From Epiperipatus broadwayi (taxonomy: Eukaryota > Onychophora > Udeonychophora > Euonychophora > Peripatidae): a stretch of 64,000 bases of DNA. Within the stretch, counting starts at the first letter, position 1; each line of letters opens with the position of its first letter. The translations under genes were made by a program, and so were the position numbers. The notes beneath the pieces are model-generated. The model did no database searches. It saw only the letters and a program-made list of their open reading frames with translations, and had not been told where the DNA came from. The stretch spans positions 4,215,911 to 4,279,910 of the forward strand of contig JAQFVV010012441.1 of the NCBI GenBank assembly GCA_028023455.1. Reading direction: 5' to 3'. Below, piece by piece: positions 12,291-27,961 of the stretch.

Positions 12291-15200
12291 CAAATTCAGA
12301 ATAAAATACACTTGAGACAAAATTTTAATGGTATTACTTTAACTTTTTAACAACAGCATGATGATCATTATTTAACTAAACAAGAAACATTTGATATTTC
12401 TTTTAATTTATTTTGGAGAAAAAGTTCACAATAATTTCACAAATGTAAAATGACACTAACTGATCGTAAATGATTTGAATGGCAAACAGTGTTTTTCAAA
12501 ATGCATTTTTAATAACAATAAAAACCAGAGAATTGATAGACAGAATAATAATTTTTTATCTGAAATTGCTTTTTATAAAGTTTATTATTATAAGTCGACT
12601 GCAGTAAATTTAAATTATATTTATTCCTCTTCTAAAGATAATAACAATATACTTGAAACAATCAGAAATTTAAAAACAAAATATTCAAACTAAATAGATG
12701 AATAAGTAAACTTGAGATGAATAACCATATTATTTGTTTTAATATGAAGCAATCTGGATATAGACTTTTTATTACAATAATTAAAAAGTTAGTTCTCGTA
12801 AATTTGTCTTTTATGATAATTTGATAAGATAATTTTACATAATTGTCAATATTTTTTATAAGCTTAATAATTTTTATAGAAATTCATCATTCTATATCTG
12901 AGGTTAACATAAATATATATAAGTCATGTGACATCTGACTTTTTATTATTACTATAAATAGATTAATTATTTTTGCAAATAATTATTATTAATAACTAAT
13001 TAAAAGTTAATTAAAACATGCCAGAGATAGTCTTATAGCAAAGTTCAGAATTTAAATAATGTTCTATCTCAATGAAACAATATACTTTTCTGTACATGAT
13101 TTTTTCTTTGGCTTGTTTAGACAAATATTAGAATTTTCTTTAGTATCTTTAAGAATTATTTTTTGATAAATCAATTGAATCTATGCTTCAAGGAGAATCA
13201 CTGCATGGATAACTTATGAGTACTGTTTCATGAAAATGATAAAAAATAAAAGTTTAAACTTTAACATTGATTTAAAATAGTCAAATAAAAAATGAACAAT
13301 AAAATTAAAATTTGAAGTTACAATAGATGAAGTGGGAAGAAGTATTTAAATTCTTAAGTGTGTCTGTTTTTATACTAATGTTTTCTTTTCTCTTCACTCA
13401 TGCAACAAAATCAATACTGCATTTTTCTTTATTAAACCAATAATGTACAGGTCTCCATTATAATATTAAATTAATGGTCATTATTGATTTTTAACATTTC
13501 CTCTGTCAAAAATTCTGGTTGTGGGATAAAGCTCTAAATTTTTGATTGGTCAATTACAAAAATCAGCAGTAAAATATATTTTTCTTTTAATATTACATTC
13601 ATTTTAGTTTACTTTCTAAAAGAACAAATTAATAATTTGTCAGATTATGAAAGTGAATGGAAGTTTTTTTAAAAATACATTTCTATTTATAATTATAAAA
13701 GTATTCTATAGCACAGAACATAAAAAGAACATTCATAACCTATTAGAAAATGTTATGTACATCATTGTTTCTTTCACAATTTACATTCATGTAAAATTAA
13801 AGAATTTTAGTAAAATCTTAATTATTATTTTAAAATAATTATATTTTCAGTGTATTTTGTAAAAATAATTTATAATACTTAAAAAATACTCTAAAACATA
13901 CATTTTCATTTTGAAAATCAAAACAAAAAACTTGGAGCTGTCAAAATTGTTGACAAGCGCTCCCTTTTGTTCAAAATGAGACACAACCAAGCAGTGCCTT
14001 GGAAAGTCCATCTTCTCCCATTGTTCTAGCTTCAACTTGAAATATTATTGTTTTTTTACTTGTAAAATAATTCTAGAGAGCAGCATCTTACAATACTTTT
14101 TAAGCTATAAAATGAGTGTAAATTTGCTACAATAATGTAAAAATTGCCAGTTTTAGAGTCAGTTAAAGCTGATTATGATTATAGTCGGAGACACCCATTG
14201 AAAGGTTAATTGATCAGATCTTGACTTTACACTTTAAATTCAGACAATTTAGTCATGTAATCATCTAGACAATAAATGAATTTGTTACTTAATGATTTTT
14301 TTATCATCTCTAAATAACTGTCAATTCAATTATTTAATAAAATTATTAACTGATTTTCAAATTAAACATTTTAAAATTAAATTTACCATTCTTAATTTAT
14401 TTAATTTTTTTTTAAATTTATCCTAATTAAAATCTTTTAACATCATATTATATGTTCTCACGATTTAATATATACTTTTTTTTTAAGTTTCACTATTTCA
14501 CATGTATGCTCTAACACACTCTCACACATGCATATTAATATAACCATTTTTTAATGCAAAGAAAGTAAATTAATTAATGACCAGGCATTTGATATCATTT
14601 AAAAATTAGTACTAACTTCAGTCATTTATATTTACTATTTCAAAATTCTAATTTAAAATACTTTTATATAAATTGATATTTAATAAATCATAACTGTTAT
14701 TTTTAAAATTGTTTATTTTAAAAATCAACAACTGAAAATCTTAAAGTTAACTAATCATTTCAGACACCTAACAACTTTATCTATTATATCTATTTAAAAC
14801 ATATTAAGCTCTAGATTAACTCTTTTTTATTTTAAATATTAATTTTATTCTTTCAAGTAAATATTAAACAACTTAAAATAAGTTTAAATAACTGCTAACT
14901 AATTAGGCTAACTGACATACTTTAATTCATATTATTGAAACATATAATTTAAGATCTTTATTATAATAGTACAGATAAAGAAATTTACTTATTATAAACT
15001 TAAATTTTTTTTTAATACTTTAAAACATGTATCTAACCCAAAAGGTTAAATGTCTACAATATATATATATATATATATATATATCATCAAAGATGAAAGA
15101 TGTAACATGTACTTAATTTTTAAAATAAACATTTACAATCATATTTTCTGATGCACAGACAAACAAAAAACAATTTAAATCAGAACATTGGAGAAAATCA

Positions 15201-15905
15201 TATAATTAAATATATAAATCATCTACATATACATATTTTTTAAATCCAATGTGCATAAGTGATCTATATATAATATACAGACGTTTATTACATTATTTAT
15301 TAATTTGCATTCAAGGTTATTTCAAACATGTGCATTATTTATTAGTAAGAAGTCTTGACAGGTAGATTAACTTTTATAGGAAATCTTCTTATCTATAAGA
15401 AAGTCTCAGTTGACAAGCCATCACCTGTTATATTATTGTCACTAATACCACTAATATGCAAAAACGAATTATATAAAAATACATATAAAAAAAAGAAAAG
15501 AAAAGGCAATTGATACTATGATATTAAAACATAAAAATAGTTTGTATTTAATTTTTAATATATTGTAAACACATTTATATATATATATTTATTTATTTAT
15601 TTATTTATAAAATTCTGCTTTTATAAGAACTAATATGGAGATGATATTTCAAAATAACACTAAGACTATATTTTAACAATGATTTCAATATATGTATATA
15701 GGGACTTTATGATAGACATTTTGAATTCTTTCTCTTTTGGCACTTATAAAACAAAGCTTGATTAGAGCTATTGGTAAGCTCCATATAGTGATCATTTAAA
15801 AGCAAGCTTAAAAGCAAGTTAAGAAATTTATGACTTGTTTTATTAATTATTATTATTATAAATATATATTATGTATGAAAAGAATATCATTTATATATAT
15901 ATAGA
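12291..15905. other. AT-rich non-coding stretch; short repeat at 12913-12954; TA and TTTA microsatellites
   Basis: Bases 12913-12954 repeat the 8261-8301 leader. A TA run lies near 15059-15084 and a TTTA run near 15586-15607. A slightly GC-richer patch at 13930-14035 gives a 60-residue minus-strand frame, but I recognise nothing in it. Confidence 0.5.
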
Positions 15906-16876
15906 TACACCTGGGTCTCTTTTTACGTGGACTTATTTAACACGATTTTGAAGTTACGCGATTCGTGTTTCACTGGAAGTCGAACTCTGATATTGCGCTA
16001 TTACTTTAAATAATAAATTTTGTGCACTTACATTATATTGAAAGTAATAGCACTTTATTGAAATTCGACTTTCAACTTAGTAATTTCAATATTTTCAGTG
16101 CTTTATAATAGTAAGATTTTATGCAATAATGAAATTAAAATCATGATTTCCACATTTTATGTATACACACATTAAATTTTACAAGATTATAATGTAAATT
16201 TGTTCAAACATTGTGTGTGTTAATTTTGCATTTTAAATCACATTCTGTTTTTGCTTTTTAAAAAAGAACATAATCAATTACAGTATTAATCATTTAGTGT
16301 CTGCAAGTTTATTTTTAAAAGATGAGTAATAGCAGTGGGCACAATTAAAATTGAAAATTAAAGACAAAAATAAGAATTTAATTTTTAGTTGTTAGATTAA
16401 TTACTAATTACATTGTCACCAGAAAACCATTAATTAACCCAACATGAGAGTGGTGTTGGCACTAGTTGTATTTCATCTTGTGAAGAATCTGATTTTTTTA
16501 TCAGTTTGCAAACGAACCTGTTTACCAGCAAATAGCGATAATAATTAAAACATGTATAAAAAATATAAATTACTGTAAATTATGCATAAAAATATATTGT
16601 TTTGAATAAAATTAAATATTATAGTTTAAAAAAGTTTGTCTTGTATCAATTTTTTTCAAATTTGAAATTTTTTATTAGTCATATTTTATTTTCTTACTTT
16701 TTTTTGTGCGAATTTTAAAGTAATTTTATGTTGGTGCTTTGCTTTTACGCGATTTTTGAAAAATCATAGTCAGTATCCCCCTTTTTCAAGGTAAGTTATG
16801 TCTATTTTTGCACAATTTCATTTGCGCGTGTTTTCTGAGAAACTATCTATTGCATAAAACAAGGCCCAGGTGTGTA
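15906..16876. mobile_element. pogo/Tigger-like non-autonomous DNA transposon, copy 1
   Basis: The left end begins ACACCTGGGTCT and the right end finishes GGCCCAGGTGT, giving a short imperfect terminal inverted repeat next to TA dinucleotides. The subterminal sequence has the TTTTACG..., ACACGATTTTGAAGTTACGCG pattern with ACGCGATT words also near the right end (about 16748). This style is known in pogo/Tigger-type elements. No transposase frame is present in about 970 bp, so it would need an autonomous relative. The left ~400 bp recurs at 45441-45851 with high identity. The assignment to pogo rather than another TA-targeting family is inference. Confidence 0.65.
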
Positions 16877-19800
16877 TATATATATAATGTTTCCATCTTC
16901 AGAGAAAGTGCTGTCATTCTGGAGAAAGGATGATTGGTTTATGAAACAACAGAATGTAAAGTAGAGATGACCTCTGATAAATTGAAAGTAAGATTGATTA
17001 CATATGGTCTATTTTATAATTACTAATTATATATATTCAGTTAGTGACATTTTTATAAAAAACTGATATTTTAATTGAGATTTAAAGACAATATATGTGC
17101 TAAGAATGTCTAGTTTAATAAGTGATTAGTCATAACCATTAATACATTTATCTAAAACCGTTAGTATCTAAATTGTGACTGCAGAAAATTTGACATTTGA
17201 AATCAAACTATAATCATTTATATTAATATGTTCTGAATTAACATTGAAGAAATTTTAAAGAGATTATGACCTGTGACAACTAATGAGTGCTGACTTGGAA
17301 TGAAATGTGCATTTTTAGGGTTATTGGTTTTTTTTCAAGACATGTTTGTTTATATGTTTTCGGAGTGTGTGGAGTATGGATAGTTTAAATTTATATATAT
17401 GATAATTCCATGTGCTTGTGTTTAAGCTCACTTGGAAAGCAAAGGTAGTTCTGAAATGCATGCCTAGTGATAAAGAATGCTACAACTTCCTGTGGGGATG
17501 GATGACTGCAAGCAATATGGTGAAGTTGTGATGAGAAAAGTAGTGACAAACATTAAAAAAAACGAAATATATATATATAATATGAAAAGTCTGCTTGTAT
17601 TGAATTTGTAATTTTAGAGTGGTTTCTGACTTAATTTTAAATTCACATAGCCTATGCAGAAAAAATTTATTTCAATAGTCTGTTGTAAAAGAACAACAAC
17701 AAAAAAAGCAGAACATAGCATATTTTAAGTGTCAGAGTATTTTTGTCTTTGTTTTACACTCTAGACAAAAATAGTTAAATACCATTTTTTTCAACCAATA
17801 TTGGTTGATTATCTATCTACCTTGTCTATAACCTGACCTAACTGAAATAAATACTTTGTAAGCCTGTTGAATGGTAAATCTTTTTTCGTACTCAGGTTAT
17901 AGATATAGCTGATGAATGCAATACCACTTTACCATTATATAAATATATATATTAACCCTCTCACTCAACACCACTCCTACAAATTATATGAGCAAATGCC
18001 CAGGGTGCCAATTCTATTAATGAATAGAATAAGTTAACAATTATATGTTGCTTGGAATTAATAATGAGGCTCTTCTATTTTGCCTTACTTGTAATCTAGC
18101 TCAGTGTAGGTTAAAGAAGGTTTTAAAATATACAGAACACAAATAAATGAAGGAAGAAATATTATTGATAATTAAAAATAAGATACGTGCTTCATTTGTT
18201 AATTAACCAAATGATAAAATTAATAAAATTTTATTTATTCAAGCTAATAAACTATAAACTTATTTGATTTCTTCCATCGTCTAAATGCAATCATAGATTA
18301 CCTACACTACAACTTTAACATAAAACAAGATATTGAATAACCCCACTATCTAGTACGCTTTAGTCTAAATAGCTGAACTGATATTAATTTTGAATTAGGA
18401 AATCAGATCTCATGAAATCTTTAATACAATTTGATTAAAGAAATTCTATTACACAATAAATTATAACTATTGTAATAATAATAATAACAATAATAATGGA
18501 ATAAATTGGATGATGTTTCACTGGACTAGCAATTAGATAATAAAGAAATTAGGGTACCTTTTAATCTCATATCATTGTCTAACTTATAACTAAGTAAGCA
18601 ACCTTTTTATAAGTTTACCAGATTGTAAAGTATTTCATATAATGTTTGGATCAAGGAAACAATATTATCAGATTTCAATATGTTTATTATCAAATTTACA
18701 AAGCAATGCACTTATGTTGTAATAGATATGTAGAATGTGGAAACTAAAATACGAATGAATATAAGACAACTGAAGACAAAGTTTTAAATAATAAATAAAG
18801 CATTTATTTGCATTTGCAATTGAAATAGATATAATTAGCTCACATTGGGAATATTGTTCTAATTCTTAGATTTACACATACATTACTAATATGAGTTTAA
18901 TATCTCTTTTGTCATTATATTTCATCACTTATTATTTATTGACTAGATACTTACAAGATATAAATTAATAAATAAATACTGCCCTCATATTCTGACTTCC
19001 AATATATTTGGGCTGTTAATTAACCATAACAATTCTTTATTATTAGCAAACAACACTGGGTAAATTAAACATTTTATGGGCACAATATACAAGCTTGAGA
19101 GGTTACACTATTAATTAGTAGGATAGAGCATCTTAATGAATTTGGCTGTCAAGAGATAATTGTAAATAGCTCAATTAAATAGTCCCTTTACATATCTACA
19201 CTTTTCACACATTCAAAAAAAAAAATCATTCTGATGATTTGATGATTTAAAGCTTGCAGTAAATTAATATAATATAATTCAAAATATTTACTTCCCGATA
19301 GATAAATTTAACAATATTATACTTTCATATCAGTGATATTATCTACATTATGTGTGTGTCAAATCTTATGCCATAATTAAGAAAAATCAATATTTTTACA
19401 TATTGTCAATTTACTTAAGAATTATTAATTATTTTATTTCAGACAATGTCATAGACCAACCAACAAATATAACACTATATTTACTTTAATAGTCAATAGA
19501 AAATTTATTCTAACTATTTATCTAACCACAAACTAAATTACATATAGCTATGTTTCTATGATAACAAAAAAATTAACATTCAAGAAAAAATTTAGCACAT
19601 GAGGAATAACTAATCTCTTTTGGCTAACAAATTAAACGACGACTACCTAGCTCCGAAATACACTATTGGTGTGGAACTTGTCTCACCACCAGAACAATGG
19701 GAAAATATATCACGTAACTTCATAAAATATCATTTCATAATACATATGTACTCAATCTAGAAGATACTTAACTCATGGCAAATACTTAAAAATATACTAA

Positions 19801-22528
19801 GGAAAAGAATCCTCCATCCCAACAAACATAGAATGTATCAAGAATAATTTTCTTTTTCATAACTAAACTATACATTTCATTTTTTACATTAAAAGATAAA
19901 TGCACATAGAGGTAAGTCACTCATTTTTTCAATTCTTTCAGAATATGACATTATTTGAAATTAATAGAGATAAACAGTTATAAAACTGAATATTTACTAG
20001 TTAAATAAAATAATTGCATAAGACAGACACACATATGCATAAATAAGAGTGTGAAAAATAATTCCAAATTATATAATATGCAAATATTATGGTAAAGTAA
20101 ATGGTAAATTGAAAATATAAACTTTTAGCTTATAACAGACTATCAGCTGTTTTAAAAAAATTAAAAGGTAATAATTATTAGGAATGAGGTTTTTGCTATT
20201 TCTGACACGATATTTCTTTCATATGCTACCTATTCTGAAAGCCAAAAATTCTCACTTCGAGATAAAAGAAGAATATATATAAAAATAAATCCCTCTCTTT
20301 AATAAAATACCAAAAAAAAAAATGAATGTATCTTCTACATATAAAAAAAATCATATTTAAATAATAACAATTTATCAGCATACTGGCAATTTGCAAATAC
20401 ACTAATCTGTGATGGTCTAGAAGTTCAGGAAATATCATAATAAACAAACATATAATAATAAATCTGTCTAGCTATCTATCATACATCAATAACAACAAAT
20501 AAAAACTAAAAGTCACTCTTCTTTTAACTTAAAAGAAAAATTCACTTGCAAAGTTTCTTCTCCAAAGTTTACCGAATAACACAGAGACAACAAAGATGAT
20601 TCCAAATGAGTACTAGTTGGTAAAGGCATGAAACATAAAACAAATTTCTATATGACAAACGTTTACAATTTAAATTTAATTCAGTAATCTCCAATGTTCT
20701 TAGAAAAAGCTATAGCACATGCAGCAATAGATTTTTATAATAATAGAGATGTGAAAAGATAGTTTCAGCTATGTATTAATTTAATATTTCTCATTTAAGC
20801 AATTCTAGAAATATTTAACTCAACAGTACTTTAACAGGTTTCTGAAAGAAAAAAACATTTGCTTCCATAATTTATAAGTTAGCATACACACAATTAATTT
20901 TTGGTCAGTTGCTAATTAGTTGTTCACATGTAATATTCAATTTCTTAAGCAATAATATTTTGTTTTATAATACATCCATACATAGAGGAGAACGAGAATA
21001 ATACAATAACCATGTCCTTTCACTCGACTTAAACATATATGTTCAATAAATAGTAGTAATTAATTAATCCTTTGTTTATTTCTTTAATAAAAACATTATT
21101 TTTATAAGCATAAACAATAGACAAATTATGTAGTAATTTAAATTATGTAGTAATTTAAAATAGAGCATAATAAAGTACACATGCATACTCCTGTTTTAAC
21201 CTGAATTTTATATAAGTAGAATATAACTTGAGCGGAGAGTTTATAGATTTTGTTAAACAGTCCTGCATAGATTTCCTCAAGATATTGTAAAATTCACACA
21301 ATTTTGTTAAAAGATTATAAAGTTCATGCACTTTTATTTTCTTCTTAATAAGAATAAGAGACATAAGCAAACAAAGTAGAGTAGATTTATCAGCATAGAA
21401 ATACATCTTAAAAAAATGATAGTGTTGTTAATTTAATATTTAACTTAGTAAAGGAAATGAAGAGATAATTTAGGTGGTCATCCTTGCTTAAAACTTTCTG
21501 GTAACTAGAATTTCCATAATGACTTTTATAAGAGAATAGTGTTTAAAAATTCATTTTGGATTTTAAACTGACTTCATTTCTGGAAGAGGTAGAAGAATTG
21601 ACAGAAGCAGAATGAACTAAGCAATGGATGAAACAATAATAATAATAAGCAATTTTTATTAGTGACTATCAATTAAATATATATCCCTTCCATCAATCAA
21701 GAGGTCATTTCCCCTTCCAAAGTTCAACTCCACCCTTTGCACTCAGTTAATGAGGAGAAAATATTCAAGAAATCTTTTCTTGAAAAAAAAATCATTTTGA
21801 CCTTCTAAATCAAATCAAATAAAACAAATAAAAAAAATAAATTTTTACAATTTTGAAACAAATAAATATTAATTAACTATTAAATAAAATGGTTGATAAT
21901 ACTATTTAGTTTGTTAAATAATTCACTAATTCAGATATCTATTAATCACTCAAAAATATATATACTTGCAAAATTATTAAAGATATTTACTGTAATTTAA
22001 ATGTTTTATTGTAAATGTAATATTTTGTACTATAATTAAAATATGAAAATGAAATGAGATGATACAGACATACATGCATACACATATGCTGCTACATGAA
22101 TATTAAATTATCCTGACTAAAATATGACTGATATGACTATGGTTTAAACATATTTCAATAATTATAATACCTACACATGGATGGGTGTGCCAATGAATAA
22201 TAGACCAGAAAACAAATACCAAACACTTTTCTACAAATAAATAAAACAACTTTGCATCAATTTAATTTGTATAACAACAATTCCTGTGATAATCCACCTT
22301 TCTTTCTTGCATTAAATATTTCACCAAATATAATAATAATAATAATAATAATAATAAATGCTTATAAAAATTGCCAACCAAAATTCATAAGCAATTCACA
22401 TATAAGGTTTTAGAGCATTAACAGAAAATTTTTTAAAATTTTAGGGCTATTTCATTTTTTTTAGTTAAATACAGTTATTCACTATTGATACAATATAATT
22501 TAATTATTTGTGCCCATTAAGAAAGTCA
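16877..22528. other. AT-rich non-coding stretch with small TAA and TA microsatellites
   Basis: TAA runs near 18474-18498 and 22329-22356. No gene, tRNA or named repeat recognised. The frames at 20226-20447 and 21155-21406 are aromatic and isoleucine-rich, as expected from AT-rich DNA. Confidence 0.55.
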
Positions 22529-23662
<1,134 letters not shown>

Positions 23663-23910
23663 TAATGATAAATAATATTTTAATTTTGAATAAATATAAT
23701 ATCATATGAGATTTAACAAGTCTATTTTAAATCATAATTGAACTGTCCTCTAGCTGAAATGTTCAATAAAGTTTTATAGTTAAAAAAAACACCAAATTTT
23801 ACTATATTTTAGATCTTATATATGTATCCACTTACACAAATATACATATATTGTGATGTAAACATGTTGATGATCTATAGTTTCCTTATACGATATATGT
23901 TATTGTCTTG

Positions 23911-25535
23911 AATGAATCTGGAATATGTGAATCATTTATTTATTAAATTCATAAATGAAATATTTTGAGTTATTATCAAATGATAACAATGCCTTATTAA
24001 GATTAGAAAAGAGAAAATCAAGTTAGTGTTTTAAAAAAAAAAAAGAACTGCATTTTGTCTTATCATAGTAACAGAAATGATTTCAACAAGAACACACAGA
24101 CTTTCTTTTGCTTAAATTTTGTATTTTATCTTATCTTACATTATAAATAGTTTCTGGACTTATGACAGAGAAATATGTACTATGATTAGGAAATTTATTT
24201 AAGGAGGTGAACAGAAAAAACTTCCCCTCATTTGATATCTTTGTGATTCAAATGGAATGATTACAACAAACACTATGTTTAACTGGTATGAAGCTATGAA
24301 ACTATCAAAATTTATCGTAGATTGTAAGATCAACAAAGAAATAGTTGAATATTATATAAGAATAAAATGTTAATAGAAATCTACATTTGTATTTTGTTAT
24401 CATCAATGTGTCAAGGAAAATGTTGTGGGATAGTGTAATAAAAACTGATATTATATATATAAGCTAAACTTGGTAACAGAGACTAAGGAATAATTTCTTT
24501 TAAATTATATACTTGAAATAAATTTCATATATTAATAATGGTTAAGAGTATAATAGTAGTATAATGCTAAAATATTTAGCTCTCTCCTTTTTCATTAATT
24601 TTAATTATGAGGTAATTTTATCTTATCATTTGTTATAAGCTTGAATAATAGACTCACATAATTAAGACTTGAATCAATTGTTAACATGTTAAATTTTTTG
24701 TGAGAAAGAATTTGTCATTAACCCTTTTATGACTGTCTCCTTTAGTAATTTAAAATTGTATATTTTGTTTATTAACTGTAATCAAAAAGCGGATAAATTG
24801 TAAAAATATATTATAAGATATTTGATTGCAATTGGTAAATTAGAATTATGATCTTTATTTTTGCCACTTCAATGAGTTAATTCATATTTCAATAAATTTA
24901 TATTATTATTAACTTAAGTACTTAAATTTGCCTATTGTTTAAATTATTATCAAACTATTTATTACATAATTTATTTTACAATTAAGATAATTCATTATAC
25001 ATCCCATACTATAGTTTATCATCAAACAAATCTTTACTCATTGAATTTTATCTTCTTTGCCAAGCATGATACTTCTCTGGACCTTTGGCACCTTACAGAT
25101 TCATGAGACTATTGTAAATATAAATGAAAACTGCCATGGAGCCATATGTGGATCAACATTTATTTGTCTATTTATTAGTTATATATTTTAGTTAGCTAAG
25201 TATAACATTTATGTAGTATATTTTAGATTGCCCAAATATTTAGGGCACAAGTGAAAGTAAAAGACTTGGTTCATAATTTTATTTATTATATGTGATTCCC
25301 AAATCTATAACCCTGCTCTGTTATAATATTTTTTATTATATTCACGATTACAGAAATATGAAAGCTATTAATTAAGTGAACAGCACTTACTTTACTTTTA
25401 AATTTTGACAGCCTTTACTTATTAGTTTTCCATTACATTTTGGCTTGTCCAACAAGGAAATATTGCTATATATATATATATGAGACAATGTTGTCTCATT
25501 AGCATTATTTTTATGGTTTATTAGAATATTATCTT
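23911..25535 (+). repeat. Diverged duplication, copy A (partner 35817-37865)
   Basis: Co-linear matching runs from GAATGAAT(C/T)TGGAATA to the TATATATATATATGA(G/T)ACAATGTT block near the right end. Shared stretches include AACAGAAATGATTT, GACTTATGACA(G/A)AGAAATAT, ACAAACACTATGTTTAACTG, AAGCTTGAATAATAGACT and TTTATGTAGTATATTTTAGA. Copy B contains an extra ~0.5 kb insertion where copy A is continuous (copy A near 24720-24760). No coding potential. It may be a segmental duplication or two copies of an uncharacterised transposon. Confidence 0.85.
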
Positions 25536-25903
25536 TTACATTTTGGCTGCCCAACAAAGGCCTGAGTATTTATCAATAATTCATGAGAGATTGAATGTTG
25601 TATAATAATAAATATATTTGATTAATGATCACACTTAATATCAGCTATTTATGTGTATATGAGTGTTAGATTAAACAGAGTAGGGACTCAATAGATAATA
25701 AATTTCAAATTTGTAGTTGTACTTTGTTAAAGGTTTGAATTTATTGTGAGTTGTCAAATCATTTTCTGAAGAATAGAGGTGTAAGAATACAAGAGTTGAG
25801 AAATAGCAAAGTTGTAAAATGCTTTATAAATAAAATCTTTTACAAATATGCCAAAAAGCAGCATGTGAAGGTAAAGTATCAGATGATGATGCCTGGATTT
25901 GCC
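25536..25903. other. AT-rich spacer left of the TAA hub
   Basis: No feature recognised. Its last part (about 25848-25903) is the left flank of the TAA array. Confidence 0.5.
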
Positions 25904-26078
<175 letters not shown>

Positions 26079-26293
26079 CCCGCAGCAAATCTCTGCTGAG
26101 GTAAGAAGCAATCCTTAAGTTCTCCGATGTAAGTATTTATTTTTTACTTTTGTTCCAACTTGTTATTCGAAAAACAAACATAATACAGGAAAAATCGAAT
26201 TATATAATAGATTAATAGTGTTTTTTGAAAAATATCGGTGTGTTTTAATATCTTTAAAAAAAAAAAAAATACTGACTTGAGTCAGAATAAATC
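26079..26293 (+). promoter_or_regulatory. LINE A 5' UTR and presumed internal promoter
   Basis: This is the 215 bases between the TAA array and the ORF1 ATG. It starts with a small possible hairpin (CAGC...GCTG at about 26082-26098), then turns AT-rich with an A13 run at about 26257-26269. LINEs of this type usually carry their promoter here. No specific element is recognisable. Confidence 0.5.
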
Positions 26294-27899
26294 ATGGCTA
26301 CTGCCCAGTCAAGCGTGAGTGAATTAAGCACCAATATGAAATTAACAACATCGTTAGTTTTAACATCGCCTATTTCGTATGCAAAAGTACTTAAAAGTAA
26401 TAGCAATACTACAGCACCAACTCAAATACCGCGCTTCCATAGAACAAACACAAATGATATTAAAAATCTTGATCTAAACACTCGAGAGGAAAATCAACCC
26501 CCAGCCACAATCTGGACAAAAGAAACACTTGAAAATGTGACGGACTGTTTCAGTAATACGGTGCCTCGGACGTTATTTGAAACATTTTGCAGGTTTTTTT
26601 CACCAACTTCGTTAGTACTGGCAGTAACCGATAATCAATGCTCATTATATCGTTTCCCAAAAGTATTATTATATGAAGCAATCATGCAAAATGCACTATG
26701 GGAAACAATCTCTTGTATCGCCGACCATCCAAATTCTCGATATATAACCATTGATTTTTATACTCAGCAGCAAAAAGAACGTTTTCAATCCACTATTTTA
26801 GCACTTGATAATTACGCACTCGTAATTATAGATGAAAACCGGAAAAAATATAATTACTGGAGTGCTTAAAAATACTTATCTTAAATACAATGTACAAGAT
26901 TTTCAAAAAATGATAAACCCGTTTGGAAAAGTAATTGCCCTACAGCCTATATATTTAAAAGACACAACTATACCGATATGTAGTAATCGTTTTGAATTTA
27001 AAATAAAACTACATAAAAACGTAGATGCCTCAACGATTCCAACACAGATTACAGATCAAGAAGCGTCACTCTCTCTTCACATAAGAGGTCTAAAGCCACT
27101 TTGTTTTGGCTGTGGACAGAGAGGACACCTAGCAACTCAGTGCGATAACACAAAAAGCAATCACTGTGAACAAACTAAAATCCTCTCCCCAGACAACCCA
27201 GTGATGAAAATAAAATTTATAATAACACTACATCCATTGGCAACCCAATAATAGAAACCAGAAAAAAACAGGTTCAAACACCCACAAACAAAAATAATAA
27301 TGGATCAGAATTGCCTATCCCAAAGACCAACCAAAAGAATAATAACACAAAAACTAACATAGAAATCCAAGAATCAAACGAAAATAATTCTCAAGAAACC
27401 ACAACACAAAATACGGCAATTACATCACAGGATCAGCATCTCAATAAAACAAAATGTGTACCAAGTAAAAATCAACAAACAGAAAGTAAACACACACAGT
27501 TATATAATGAAAATATAAATCCAGATAATATGAAGATACCAATAATAAAAAAACTACAATTATAAACAAAACTGCATCAAACATAATGGATGCAATAGAA
27601 GCCCATCTTCCACCTATTCAAGAGAATACACCAGAGGGAAAAAGAAAGCCAGGTAGACCAAGTAAAAACCATGAATCCAAAAAGGCAAAAAAACAGACCA
27701 AAAGCACAACTCATCAGACATATACAATTTAGAAAATGATGAAATAGAAATGGATGTAAGCCAACAACAAATGGACACCTGTTCGGTTTCATCACAAATT
27801 GCCTGTATAGAGTCTGAAGCAATATTAAATGAAAGAAAAACTGATAATAAACCAAACAATGTCTTAAATATGTATCAGAATCCATCTACTGCAATATAA
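26294..27899 (+). pseudogene. LINE A ORF1: gag-like nucleic-acid-binding protein with CCHC knuckle and AT-hook-like tail (frameshifted)
   Basis: The start is the first ATG after the 5' UTR (26294). Frame 2 runs to 26869 and holds a globular region around LAVTDNQCSLYRFPKVLLY and HPNSRYITIDFY. A break in the A6 run at about 26848 moves to frame 3 (26832-27251), which continues with KNTYLKYNVQDFQKMINPFG and the CCHC knuckle CFGCGQRGHLATQC (nt ~27103-27144). A second break at about 27205 returns to frame 2, a Gln/Asn/Thr-rich linker. Frame 1 then carries a basic KRKPGRPSK motif (nt 27640-27666) like an AT-hook, and a last shift near 27725 leads to an acidic tail ending at TAA 27897-27899. Its likely role, from the family, is coating the LINE RNA. 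It is related to the minus-strand relic at 60.5-64 kb. Confidence 0.85.
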
Positions 27900-27961
27900 A
27901 CAAAAATTTAGTATTAAAAATAAAATAAAAATCAATACCCTGTTAAAAAAGTATTTAAAAC

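Noticed and set aside
13847-14035. 62-residue minus-strand frame in a slightly GC-richer patch
   Set aside because: No motif or homology recognised; not enough to call a gene.
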